Of a DNA stretch of 19,072 nt, positions 7,087 to 15,526 are shown in pieces. A program made the position numbers and the translations under genes. Origin of the DNA: CANNBR01 sp964592275 (GTDB taxonomy: Bacteria > Babelota > Babeliae > Babelales > CAIQNR01); the NCBI GenBank assembly GCA_964592275.1, contig CAZQDJ010000021.1:1-19072 (forward strand), read 5' to 3'. Position 1 is the first letter of the stretch; the number at the start of each line of letters is the position of its first letter. Under the pieces are notes generated by a model. It saw nothing but the letters and a program-made list of their open reading frames with translations, was not told the DNA's origin and made no database searches.

Positions 7087-7173
7087 GCCGGGATGGCGAA
7101 ATTGGTAGACGCACGGGACTCAAAATCCCGCGGTAGTGATATCATGCCGGTTCGAGTCCGGCTCCCGGCACCA
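7087..7173 (+). tRNA. tRNA-Leu(CAA)
   Basis: The acceptor GCCGGGA/TCCCGGC, D-loop AAATTGGTAGACGC, anticodon stem-loop CGGGA-CTCAAAA-TCCCG (CAA), a long variable arm typical of leucine tRNA, T-loop TTCGAGT, discriminator A and encoded CCA (7171-7173) are visible. Confidence 0.97.
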
Positions 7174-7260
7174 TTTATTATTCATTTTTTTCAAAATAAA
7201 GAGTGAATAGCAGAACGGTTATGAGTGAGATATTTATCGATCTTAAAGAGAGTAGAAGCA

Positions 7261-7596
7261 GTGAGTAGCGAATGTGTCTTCTGTAAAATTGTTGCTGGTG
7301 ATCTACCGGCGCAGATACTAGCTCAAAATACTGAAGTTATCGTGATTAAAGATATTAATCCGCGCACTCTTTTTCATTACCTTATTATTCCAAAAAAACA
7401 TATTCGTGATTTGAGTTGTCTAACTTCTGATGATCGTCACATTGCGGCATCTTTACTTATGATGGCTCAAGAGTTGTCCCAACAAGATCCAAAGGCTCGT
7501 GAGTTTAGGCTGGTCAGCAATAATGGTGCGTCGGTTGGGCAGGTTGTGTTTCATATACATCTACACTTTTTAGCTGGAAAAGTTTTATCTGAATAA
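7261..7596 (+). CDS. HIT (histidine triad) family nucleotide hydrolase
   Basis: 111 aa from the chosen GTG. CVFCKIVAGDLPAQI at the N-terminus, INPRTLFHYLIIPKKHI in the middle and the histidine triad HIHLHF (residues 98-103) near the C-terminus are the marks of the HINT branch, which hydrolyses adenosine phosphoramidates and related nucleotides. The triad residues are intact. The usual GG-R after the triad is replaced by AGK, and the protein ends soon after. An in-frame GTG at 7225 would add 12 residues, but HIT proteins normally begin a few residues before the CxFC motif; neither start has a strong ribosome binding site. It lies 87 nt after tRNA-Leu and may be read from its promoter. Confidence 0.88.
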   Translation: MSSECVFCKIVAGDLPAQILAQNTEVIVIKDINPRTLFHYLIIPKKHIRDLSCLTSDDRHIAASLLMMAQELSQQDPKAREFRLVSNNGASVGQVVFHIHLHFLAGKVLSE

Positions 7597-7644
7597 TCTC
7601 TTAAGGTGAAAAGTTACCTTATATTGTTTTTAAATAAGCCTACA

Positions 7645-7680
7645 ATTGTTTGATGGATTGCTTTTTTCTTTTTGTATTTT
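7645..7680 (+). promoter_or_regulatory. Candidate promoter of the large secreted-protein gene
   Basis: The segment 7645-7661 repeats 15 of 17 bases of the tRNA-Leu promoter region, including a -35-like TTGATG (7650-7655). TATTTT at 7675-7680 could be the -10, but the 19-nt spacing is long. It lies about 50 nt before the gene start. Confidence 0.35.
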
Positions 7681-7729
7681 GTACGATCATGTGAAGGGTT
7701 AAGGGGATCCGGGGAAAAGGGCAGGACTA

Positions 7730-10258
7730 ATGAGGTTATTACAGTATACAATTATTATTTGGATTGGATGTGTGCGAGCGGGAGAGCAAGAACCGATTCA
7801 TTTTGAGCCCTATGAACCACCACCTATGGGTCGTCATAATCCATCTATTGGCCCAAGTGAGCCACTAAGACCTAGTCATCCAATAATTGAGCCACTAAAG
7901 CCAATTCATCCTATCGAGCCAATTCACGGGGATCCTATTCTTGTAGATCCTATGTTTCCAAGGCTGCATTATAGAAATTCTAGTCAGGTAGTGGGGGTTC
8001 AAGGTTCTGTTGTTGATAAAGGGCCATCAGGTGTGCTGCCAGTGCCTGTGTCTGTGCCAAGATCAGTTCAAACATATTTAAGTCAACATAGCCAGATATC
8101 TGAATCTTTATCTGGTATTGAACTTCCGCAGGGTGTGGGTCGAACTGTTCAACAAATTAGAGCGCAGTATCTCGAGCAGATACAAAAAAGCTTTGATCAA
8201 GAAGGATTGATAACAATCCCGAAGGTTGTATTGAATAGTGGTTCTTCTTTTATACAAAAAGGGATTAATCCATCTCTTGTTGAATGGATGGTAGCAATAA
8301 CTGATGGACCTTCGTTTGCTGAATATTTGTCTCAGTTACCAACAGCGTCTGATGCTCAAAGAGAGCAATTTTTATTTTCACCAGAAAAAAAAGAAATATA
8401 CAGTAATGCTAGAGCTGCGGTACTACGATCAGCGCAGGCGCTTTTTGATATGGTGACATCATTACACCAACACTATGCAGATTTTTTTGTTGTGGGCCAA
8501 GGAGTAATAAGAGAATTTACTGAACAAGAAGCAGAAGAACTTTCTAGTGCTATCGATAAACTGAATGATCTCTTGGAGGCGAGTGTTGAACAGCATCATC
8601 ATATGATTACTTTGTTAAGTGAACAATCTCCTTTGTTTACTGAAGCAATGATATCATCTGTAGTTGATAAAGATCATGTATTAGCAGTATGGAAAATGAA
8701 TGAACGCATTGTAAAACAAAGTAATCCGCAGGAATTTTTTGCTTCGTATGAAGCGTTTTTGAATGGTTTTCAGTATGCAACAAATATTAAAAAATATATA
8801 CAAAGATTTATAGGACCAGAAGATGGTCAATTTATTTCTGTACAAGCGTTGGTGGCGGCACTTGATAAGATAGGATTTATTTTAGAAGAGAAAAGTTCTT
8901 TGTTACCATTTCGTCATCAAGTGTATTCAAAAGGTGCTATTGATAGGATTCTTTCTTCTTTGGTAAAAGAATATTCAGACGTTTTTATCCCAAGTAAAAA
9001 ATTTGTGTTTCAGTATGGAACAGCACACCATTTATTTAAGCCGATTAGTTTTTTTATACCCAATTATGATCAGTTTTTGATTGATGCAAAAGTACTTACT
9101 ATTGAGGAGTTAGCTAAAAAATATGGGCAGGAATCAGACTCTATAAAAAATCTTTTGAACAATGTGTATGAAGCGATGTACGTTTTGCAGCAAACAAATC
9201 AAAATAAGCAAGCTGGCGAATTAGGTGGTATTGTGAATAAAATTATGATGGAATATCCGGACATAGTTCCTGATCTTGTAACGAAATTAGTTTCATCTGA
9301 AGGGATACCTGTTCAGACATTGTTTGATGCTCAGGTAGGGTTAGAAAAAATGTCTGAAGAATTAAAAAATGAACTTGTTTTGCTGCAAACGAAGCAGTTT
9401 AAAAAAAGTTTAACGTATGTTTCTGCTGCAATTAATCGAGCGCAAGAATTCATACAGCAGAGTCTTTCCAAAGCTGAATCCTTTCTTACTGATAAGATTA
9501 CTGATCGTGCAGGGACTGCTTTAAAAGAATCTTCTTTAGGGGTGATGGTAAATGGAGTTTTAAAAAAGCTTCAAGATACAGAAAGTATGGTCGTTGTGTT
9601 GACCAGAGTAAAGGAAGACATGCTTAAGCGTTCGTCTGCGCTGAGTGGTCAATATCAAGAGGTTCTTGATCAATTGAATGCATTTAAAGAAAAAACAATG
9701 AGTTTTGCGGTGCGCGTTGAATATGGAAAAGCGAAAGCTCAGCAAGATAGAAAAGGGATTCGATTTATGGATACTTTTCAAAATACTATAAAAAATGAAT
9801 TACTTTCCTATACGCAAAATTATTTTACCAATGTTTTGTTTGAGAATTTATCTCCAGAAGGTGATGGTTCAATGGAAGGGGATGGTGGAGGAAATCAAAC
9901 AGATAATTCGATTACTCAACTTGCTATGAAAAGCGCATTAGAAAAGCAAAATGAAAGTGATTATGAGGCGTGTATTTGGGCCTCAAATAAAATGGGTATG
10001 ATGGAAAGTAAAATAACATCTATCTTGACCTTTTTAAAAATAAAAAAAACCCCACTCCTTCTGGCTGGTTATAAGAATGCGCTTAAAGATCTTGAAGCTG
10101 ATTTTTTATTTCTATCAAGTTCGCAAAGCATTCAAAAATGCTTAAATGTGATAGCGAATCGATCGTTTCTTTTGCAAAAAATTCAATTATTAAAAACAGA
10201 AATTAAGGCCTTACAAAAAGAACTTGATGATGAGCAAAAAACTAAGGCAGGTTCGTAA
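7730..10258 (+). CDS. Large secreted helical protein with Pro-rich repeats, unknown function
   Basis: 842 aa. Residues 1-18 form a short signal peptide; C14 after WIG is a poor lipobox match, so ordinary secretion is more likely than lipoprotein anchoring. Residues about 20-75 are Pro/His/Glu-rich with imperfect repeats of the type EPLxPxHPI, which at DNA level have 27-30 bp periods (7859-7942). The rest (about 110-842) is almost all helix-forming, rich in Gln, Lys, Glu and Leu. It is broken by a Gly/Asp-rich linker near 708-726 and ends in a clear coiled coil (LLKTEIKALQKELDDEQ). I recognise no catalytic motif or family. The ATG follows GCAGGA closely. The layout suggests an exported structural or host-contact protein; that is inference. 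Confidence 0.8.
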   Translation: MRLLQYTIIIWIGCVRAGEQEPIHFEPYEPPPMGRHNPSIGPSEPLRPSHPIIEPLKPIHPIEPIHGDPILVDPMFPRLHYRNSSQVVGVQGSVVDKGPSGVLPVPVSVPRSVQTYLSQHSQISESLSGIELPQGVGRTVQQIRAQYLEQIQKSFDQEGLITIPKVVLNSGSSFIQKGINPSLVEWMVAITDGPSFAEYLSQLPTASDAQREQFLFSPEKKEIYSNARAAVLRSAQALFDMVTSLHQHYADFFVVGQGVIREFTEQEAEELSSAIDKLNDLLEASVEQHHHMITLLSEQSPLFTEAMISSVVDKDHVLAVWKMNERIVKQSNPQEFFASYEAFLNGFQYATNIKKYIQRFIGPEDGQFISVQALVAALDKIGFILEEKSSLLPFRHQVYSKGAIDRILSSLVKEYSDVFIPSKKFVFQYGTAHHLFKPISFFIPNYDQFLIDAKVLTIEELAKKYGQESDSIKNLLNNVYEAMYVLQQTNQNKQAGELGGIVNKIMMEYPDIVPDLVTKLVSSEGIPVQTLFDAQVGLEKMSEELKNELVLLQTKQFKKSLTYVSAAINRAQEFIQQSLSKAESFLTDKITDRAGTALKESSLGVMVNGVLKKLQDTESMVVVLTRVKEDMLKRSSALSGQYQEVLDQLNAFKEKTMSFAVRVEYGKAKAQQDRKGIRFMDTFQNTIKNELLSYTQNYFTNVLFENLSPEGDGSMEGDGGGNQTDNSITQLAMKSALEKQNESDYEACIWASNKMGMMESKITSILTFLKIKKTPLLLAGYKNALKDLEADFLFLSSSQSIQKCLNVIANRSFLLQKIQLLKTEIKALQKELDDEQKTKAGS

Positions 10259-10350
10259 TATCAAAATAAATTTTTGTAATCTTTTTTACTTTTATCTTTC
10301 TGATAAAGTATGACATCTAATATGTTTGCTTTACTCTAAAAGATGAGATT

Positions 10351-11937
10351 ATGTCTGTAATTACCGTTTTATGTGCAATTGTTTTTTCAATGTTTTCAAC
10401 AAGTGTTTTGACGTATATTACGTTAGCAACTCCAATTGGTCCGTGGATGGGACCGACGTTAGCCTTGATTGGTGTTTTTTTCGCACGTTTTTTTCGTTCA
10501 TTTACTTCAGAAAAAATTATATATTCGGTGGTTGCAGGATCGCTTGGCGGCATTATGGCAACAGCATTTGGTTTTTCGTTTCCCACCATTTATTTTTTAA
10601 ATAAGCCATTTTTTCATGAATGGATTACAAGGCCTTATGCTTTCATTGGAACTATTGCAGCTATTGCTTGTGCGGCAGGTTTTTTAGGGCTATGGGTTGC
10701 ATCACTTATTGCGCGGACGTTATTGCAAGAACAACAGCTTACCTTTCCCGTTGGAGTATTGGTCTATAAAATTACGAACGCAGTCGATAGTAAACAGAGT
10801 CTTCGTCAGCTTATAGGTGGTTTTATTGCAACAATGGGATATTGCCTTTTGCAAGGAATGCAGTGGTTTCAAATGCGTTTTATTCCTGCGGTAGTGACCT
10901 TCGCTCCTTCCTATAGGTTAGGGCCAATTTCACTTCCTGCAGTGCAATGTACTATGGGTCTTATGCCAATGTTGTGGGCGATTGGATTTATAGCAGGCAG
11001 CATGATAACCGTTCCATTGTTGATAGGAACATTGAGTAAAATTTTTATTATAGATTTGGTGAGCAAATGGTATTTTCCTGAACTTTCACTTTCTACTTTT
11101 TTATTTGCTTTTTGTAGTGGAATGGTAGTGATAGGAGCAGTTTCAAGTCTTCTTACTATGCCAAAACAGTTGTTTGAGTTTATTAAAAAAACAGTGAAAA
11201 AAGATGCAACAATGCGAACTGACAATTCAGTATTTTATGCAGCTATTCCTCTTTTTGCGATAATGAGTGGAATGTTTTGGTGGTTTAAGTTTTCCTTTTT
11301 GTCACAGATGTACGTAATTATTTTTTCAATCATTTGCGCCTATCAAATTGCAGTATTTGCAGGACGAGTTGGTCTTGCTCCTTTGGGGAGGTTTGCAACC
11401 TTTGTCATGGTGCCAGGGATGCTTATTTTTGGTCTTGATCCCTTACAAATTACTATTTTAGCAACATTTGTAGAGGCATGCGGTGGAGTAACAACAGATG
11501 CGCTTTTTGGTAAAAAAGCAGGAATGCTTGCAGGGCTTGATCAAAAAAAAATTACACGCTATCAACTTCTTGGTATAGGAGTTTGTTCGTTGACAGTAGG
11601 TGTAGTGATGTGGTTATTGGTTACTCATTTTCAATTAGGTTCAGAAACATTATTTGCAGAACGAGCACAAGGACGGGCGCTTTTAGTTGATGCAGCAAGT
11701 TTTAATTATTATGTACTGGCGTGTGGAGCGATTTATGGATTACTTCTGAAAAAGCTTGGTTTTAATCCTATGCTTGTTTTGGGAGGGTTATTGATGCCTC
11801 TTTCGCTTACGCTTGGTTTGGTTTTTGGGGGGCTTTCATCGTCGCTTGTTGGTAAAGAAACAGATTATGAACCATTGTGTTCTGGGATGTTTGCTGCAAA
11901 TTCGCTCTGTATGATTTTTCAGGCGCTTTTTTACTAA
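10351..11937 (+). CDS. OPT-like (oligopeptide transporter family) membrane protein
   Basis: 528 aa, almost wholly hydrophobic, with roughly 14-16 potential membrane segments. Features recalling the OPT superfamily are the TFPVGVLVYKITNA stretch after the third or fourth helix, a Gly-rich VGLAPLGRF segment, FVEACGGVTTDALFGKKAG followed by a cytoplasmic loop, and a final GFNPMLVLGGLLMPLSLTLG helix pair. OPT proteins import oligopeptides or metal chelates driven by protons. The length is at the short end of the family and the match is by eye, so substrate and even subfamily are uncertain. The upstream 92-nt gap holds only a weak hairpin (TTTATC/GATAAA) and no convincing promoter; the Shine-Dalgarno (GATGAG) is poor. 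With the AGCS symporter it suggests nutrient scavenging from a host. Confidence 0.72.
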   Translation: MSVITVLCAIVFSMFSTSVLTYITLATPIGPWMGPTLALIGVFFARFFRSFTSEKIIYSVVAGSLGGIMATAFGFSFPTIYFLNKPFFHEWITRPYAFIGTIAAIACAAGFLGLWVASLIARTLLQEQQLTFPVGVLVYKITNAVDSKQSLRQLIGGFIATMGYCLLQGMQWFQMRFIPAVVTFAPSYRLGPISLPAVQCTMGLMPMLWAIGFIAGSMITVPLLIGTLSKIFIIDLVSKWYFPELSLSTFLFAFCSGMVVIGAVSSLLTMPKQLFEFIKKTVKKDATMRTDNSVFYAAIPLFAIMSGMFWWFKFSFLSQMYVIIFSIICAYQIAVFAGRVGLAPLGRFATFVMVPGMLIFGLDPLQITILATFVEACGGVTTDALFGKKAGMLAGLDQKKITRYQLLGIGVCSLTVGVVMWLLVTHFQLGSETLFAERAQGRALLVDAASFNYYVLACGAIYGLLLKKLGFNPMLVLGGLLMPLSLTLGLVFGGLSSSLVGKETDYEPLCSGMFAANSLCMIFQALFY

Positions 11938-12002
11938 AAAATACATGAGCGAGTAAGTAAAATGGTTTCAGTGATAATTGTTTTTTTATAGAGAGAAGAT
12001 GA

Positions 12003-12857
12003 ATGGAAAGAAATACAGGTAGTGTAGTATGTTTCTACATGTTAGCTATGAATTCGTATGGATGTGCAGCTGACTATGAGTCTATTGCTAAGCGTACGAG
12101 GCATGCAGAGGTAGCAGTGCCAATTTTAGTAGTAAAGCAAAAACATCATGATGAGCCGAAGGACGAGCAAGGTTGTAATCATATCTGCAAAAAAGGTAAT
12201 GATGCATTTTGTGAACATCAAGAAATTGTGAAAGCGATTTTATCAGATCGGGTAATGGAACCTGTCAAGGAAGATGATGATACGACTGTAGAATACGCTG
12301 ATGAAATGATTTCATTACAAGAGCTAACTACGTCAGAAAGAGTGCATTTTATAAAAGATGTGGGCATTGTTTTTCAAACAAAGCTAAAAAAGAGTTGTAA
12401 GCGATCTGAAGAAATAAAAAGAATAAATGAATTTGATAAGTTTGATCAAGAACTTATTTCTTTATACTTGAGTTATGCTCTTATGTGTATTGGAATTCGC
12501 CAGAAATTTCAATCAACAGAGTGTTGTGAGCATTATGTTTCGCAAGGAAAAAAGATTCAAGAAAGTATGGTATGTGGTAATCCTGCTGTGCCTTTTCCAT
12601 TTCCTTATGATTTTAATTACAATTGTATAGTTGATGATAATGGCCGATCCTTTATGACATATGTGATTGCTCTAAATGATACAGAGATTGTCGATATGTT
12701 AATTTTGCGTGGAGCCTCAGTTAATTGTCCTGATAAACGTGGCATTTTCCCATTACAAGAGGCTTTAAATAGAGAGATTGCTAGTGGTTGTAAAGGTTAT
12801 TATAAAAGTATGATAGCTCTTTTAAAGTCTTATGGGGCTTTAATAAGCCATGAATAA
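12003..12857 (+). CDS. Cys-rich ankyrin-repeat protein, probably exported
   Basis: 284 aa. A weakly hydrophobic N-terminus (GSVVCFYMLAMNSYGCAA) may be a signal peptide. Residues 58-72 hold a Cys/His cluster (C58, H60, C62, C70, H72) that could bind a metal. The middle is helical and charged. Residues about 209-282 contain two ankyrin-like repeats (DNGRSFMTYVIALNDTEIV, then DMLILRGASVNCPDKRG). Thirteen cysteines in all is unusual for a cytoplasmic bacterial protein and may mean disulfides after export. GAGAAGATGA precedes the ATG as a ribosome binding site. The 3' end overlaps the pgi start by 8 nt, so pgi is probably translated by coupling to this gene. It is in the same broad class as the RING/ankyrin protein at 131-979 but is not closely similar. 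Confidence 0.78.
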   Translation: MERNTGSVVCFYMLAMNSYGCAADYESIAKRTRHAEVAVPILVVKQKHHDEPKDEQGCNHICKKGNDAFCEHQEIVKAILSDRVMEPVKEDDDTTVEYADEMISLQELTTSERVHFIKDVGIVFQTKLKKSCKRSEEIKRINEFDKFDQELISLYLSYALMCIGIRQKFQSTECCEHYVSQGKKIQESMVCGNPAVPFPFPYDFNYNCIVDDNGRSFMTYVIALNDTEIVDMLILRGASVNCPDKRGIFPLQEALNREIASGCKGYYKSMIALLKSYGALISHE

Positions 12858-14166
12858 TATTATTTTTTCTTATAAAAAAAGTTGTGGAATAGAATTTTCT
12901 GAGTTGCATGCTCTTGCATTAGAAAAAAATATAGAAGCGGAGCGATTGCATCTTGCTGACTTAGTTCAGAAAAAAAAATGTTATCAAACTTCTTATGCAT
13001 CATTGGAGGTGCCGTTTGACGAAGTTTTACAGCAAAGAGTTTTAGAAGTTGTAACTCAAAAAAAAGAACTTAAGCCAACAATTTTAGTGGTTGTTGGCAT
13101 TGGTGGATCAAGTCTTGGCGCAAAAGCAATTCATCAAGCTATTTTTGGAAGATTGCGTATAAAAAAAACGTCTGATGTTCCTGTGCTTTATTTTGCAGAG
13201 ACCGTTGATGCTGATCGTATGTTTGCGATTCTTTCGGCACTTGAACAAGAGCTTGCTGTAGGCAATAATGTTCTTATTAATGTGGTAACTAAATCAGGAA
13301 CAACAACCGAGACTGTGGCGAATTTTCAGGTGATTTTAGAACTGCTAAAAAAATATCGCCCTTGTGACTATGCAGAGCTGGTGGTGGTAACTACGGATAA
13401 AGATTCGCCATTATGGAATTTTGCGCAGCAAGAAAAATTCACATGCTTAGAGATTCCAAAAATGGTTGGCGGGAGATATTCAGTGTTTTCTCCTGTTGGT
13501 TTGTTTCCTCTGGTAATGACTGGAGTAGATATAGAAAAGTTATGCGCAGGTGCTCGTTCTATGGTAACTCATTGTTTGCATGCTGATATGCAAAATAATC
13601 CGGCAATGATGAGTGCCCTTATTCAGTATTACCATTATCAACGAGGGGTTAGCATTAATGATCTCTTTTTGTTTTCTGTAGACTTGGAAGCAGTGGGAAA
13701 ATGGTATCGTCAGTTGATGGCAGAAAGTATTGGTAAAGAATTTGATAAACAAGGGAAGCAAGTCTTGATGGGGATTACCCCCACTATTTCACTTGGCAGT
13801 ATTGATTTGCATTCGGTTGCGCAACTGTACTTGGGTGGACCACGTGACAAATGCACAACCTTTGTTACGGTAGAAAAAAACGCTCATACGATTACTGTTC
13901 CTGATGGTGTAGCAGGTTTAGCTGGTCGTTCATTTTCAGATATTATGTATGCACTTGCTGAAGGAACGAAAGAGGCGTATTTAAAAAACAATCGTCCTTT
14001 TGTTTCGGTTATTCTTCCTGAAAAAAATGAATTTTATTTAGGGCAATTTTTGCAATTTAAAATGATTGAAATGATGTATCTTGGTCATGTATGTAACGTT
14101 AATCCATTTGATCAACCTAATGTTGAACTGTATAAACGTGAAGCTCAGCGATTGTTAACTGTTTGA
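12850..14166 (+). CDS. pgi: Glucose-6-phosphate isomerase
   Basis: 438 aa, matching the short (about 450 aa) bacterial form. It interconverts glucose-6-phosphate and fructose-6-phosphate in the cytoplasm. Two sugar-isomerase (SIS) halves are visible: GIGGSSLGA (83-91) and TKSGTTTET (147-155) bind the phosphate. MVGGRYSVFSPVG (205-217) matches PGI signature 1, and PFDQPNVELYK (419-429) matches signature 2 with Asn in place of Gly/Ala. Likely catalytic residues are E292 in ESIGKE, H321 in IDLHSV and K429. The ATG overlaps the end of the ankyrin gene by 8 nt. The stop is TGA, and its last 12 nt overlap the end of convergent prfB. Confidence 0.96.
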   Translation: MNNIIFSYKKSCGIEFSELHALALEKNIEAERLHLADLVQKKKCYQTSYASLEVPFDEVLQQRVLEVVTQKKELKPTILVVVGIGGSSLGAKAIHQAIFGRLRIKKTSDVPVLYFAETVDADRMFAILSALEQELAVGNNVLINVVTKSGTTTETVANFQVILELLKKYRPCDYAELVVVTTDKDSPLWNFAQQEKFTCLEIPKMVGGRYSVFSPVGLFPLVMTGVDIEKLCAGARSMVTHCLHADMQNNPAMMSALIQYYHYQRGVSINDLFLFSVDLEAVGKWYRQLMAESIGKEFDKQGKQVLMGITPTISLGSIDLHSVAQLYLGGPRDKCTTFVTVEKNAHTITVPDGVAGLAGRSFSDIMYALAEGTKEAYLKNNRPFVSVILPEKNEFYLGQFLQFKMIEMMYLGHVCNVNPFDQPNVELYKREAQRLLTV

Positions 14167-15243
14167 AGCGTTTTGCAAAAGATAGCTTTCAATAAATCCC
14201 ATTAAATCACCATCAAGTACCAAGTCAGGTTGCTGTGATTCAAATTCTGTTCGATGATCTTTTACCATTTTATAAGGATGTAAAACATAGGAGCGAATTT
14301 GAGAACCCCATTCAATTTTCTTTTTTTCATAAGAAGCGGTTTTTGCAAGAGCGTCTTCTTCCTGTTTTTGAGCAAGTTTTGCTTTGAGCATCTTCATCGC
14401 TATGTCTTTGTTCTGCCCTTGAGAGCGTTCGTTTTGGCACTGAACAACAATATTTGTAGGTAAATGGGTAATGCGAATAGCAGATTCTGTTTTGTTTACG
14501 TGTTGGCCTCCTGCGCCTCCTGAGCGATACGTATCAATTCTCAAATCTTCAGGATCGATGGTAATTTCAACTTTAGGGTTTTCTGGAACGACATGTACTC
14601 CAGCAAAAGAAGTGTGACGACGTTTGTTTGCATCATAAGGAGAAATACGCACTAAGCGATGAATGCCATGTTCGCTTTTTAAAAGTCCATAAGGATTTTT
14701 CCCTTTTACAAAAAGAGTTGCTCCTTTGATGCCAGCAGCTTCTGCTGGTTGGTAATCAACAATAGAAAAATCAAGACCATGCTGTTCGCAAAAACGACAA
14801 TACATACGTAAGAGCATTTCTGCCCAATCTTGAGATTCGGTTCCGCCTGCGCCGGCATTGACACTGATAAAGCAATTTGAGGTGTCTTGTTCATCGTGCA
14901 AAAGTAATTGAATTTTTAATGAACGAATGGAGCGAGCAAGTTGTCTGATCTCGTCAATAAGTTTTTCAAGCTCTGATTCATCATCTTTAAAAAGATCAAC
15001 GAGTTCAATCATTTCTTGATAACTGGTTGTAATTGTTTGATAAGTTTCACGTTTGTTTTTAAGAGCTTGTAATTCTTTAAGGATATGTGCTTGTTTAGGA
15101 TCTTGCCAAACGGCGATATCTTGCCCTTTAAGTTCAAGTGCAGTAATCCGTTCATCGAACTGTGCATTTTTCCAAAAAGTTTTGATAACAGAAATATCAG
15201 GTTCAAGGTGTTTTAGTTGTTCATGAAGGATATCGATAAGCAT
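14155..15243 (-). CDS. prfB: Peptide chain release factor 2
   Basis: 362 aa, normal length. It recognises UGA/UAA stop codons on the ribosome and triggers peptide release. The GGQ catalytic motif is at residues 245-247 within YRSGGAGGQHVNKTES; the codon-recognition tripeptide, SPF in E. coli, reads SPY at 201-203. The N-terminal helical domain is present without interruption: the frame is continuous where many bacteria have the programmed +1 frameshift at an internal UGA. The ATG at 15243 follows AAAGGA by 5 nt; an in-frame ATG at 15297 would add 18 residues that the family lacks. A TATAAT lies upstream on the minus strand (15278-15283). It diverges from gmk and converges on pgi. Confidence 0.96.
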   Translation of the reverse strand: MLIDILHEQLKHLEPDISVIKTFWKNAQFDERITALELKGQDIAVWQDPKQAHILKELQALKNKRETYQTITTSYQEMIELVDLFKDDESELEKLIDEIRQLARSIRSLKIQLLLHDEQDTSNCFISVNAGAGGTESQDWAEMLLRMYCRFCEQHGLDFSIVDYQPAEAAGIKGATLFVKGKNPYGLLKSEHGIHRLVRISPYDANKRRHTSFAGVHVVPENPKVEITIDPEDLRIDTYRSGGAGGQHVNKTESAIRITHLPTNIVVQCQNERSQGQNKDIAMKMLKAKLAQKQEEDALAKTASYEKKKIEWGSQIRSYVLHPYKMVKDHRTEFESQQPDLVLDGDLMGFIESYLLQNASNS

Positions 15244-15277
15244 GGCAGTCCTTTGTAAATAAAACGTTTGTGATCCG

Positions 15278-15296
15278 ATTATAATGAGTGACGTCA
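15278..15296 (-). promoter_or_regulatory. Candidate prfB -10 box with adjacent TGACGTCA palindrome
   Basis: TATAAT reads on the minus strand at 15278-15283, about 35 nt upstream of the prfB start. A perfect 8-bp palindrome TGACGTCA (15289-15296) occupies the spacer. There is no good -35 at 17 nt, so activation or a different sigma factor may be needed. Confidence 0.35.
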
Positions 15297-15436
15297 TCCA
15301 AAAGATGTTTTATGCAAAGACGTGATGCGGATGCTAGTGTGTTTTGTTAGTGTACCTATGATCATTCATTGTGCAAAATTCTTCAAGTAAAGAGCCATTT
15401 CTTTATCCTTATTATATAGTGGCTAAAAATAGACTT

Positions 15437-15511
15437 AAAAAAGTGGGGGTTGCAAGGTAAGGTTATCTCTTTATCATTGAAGGAGTCACTGACACAAAAA
15501 CCACTTTTTTT
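15437..15511 (+). terminator. Terminator- or attenuator-like hairpin before gmk
   Basis: AAAAAAGTGG (15437-15446) pairs perfectly with CCACTTTTTT (15501-15510), with a 54-nt loop and a run of seven T at 15505-15511. It ends 15 nt before the gmk start, so it could attenuate gmk. The large loop and A/T-rich stem make it weak. The rest of the 283-nt prfB-gmk gap shows only AT-rich -10-like sequence near 15410-15420. Confidence 0.3.
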
Positions 15512-15526
15512 ATCGAATAAGGAAAA

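Noticed and set aside
7221..7268. Fifteen-codon frame (MSEIFIDLKESRSSE) before the HIT gene
   Set aside because: No ribosome binding site and no leader-peptide signature such as a residue run followed by a terminator.
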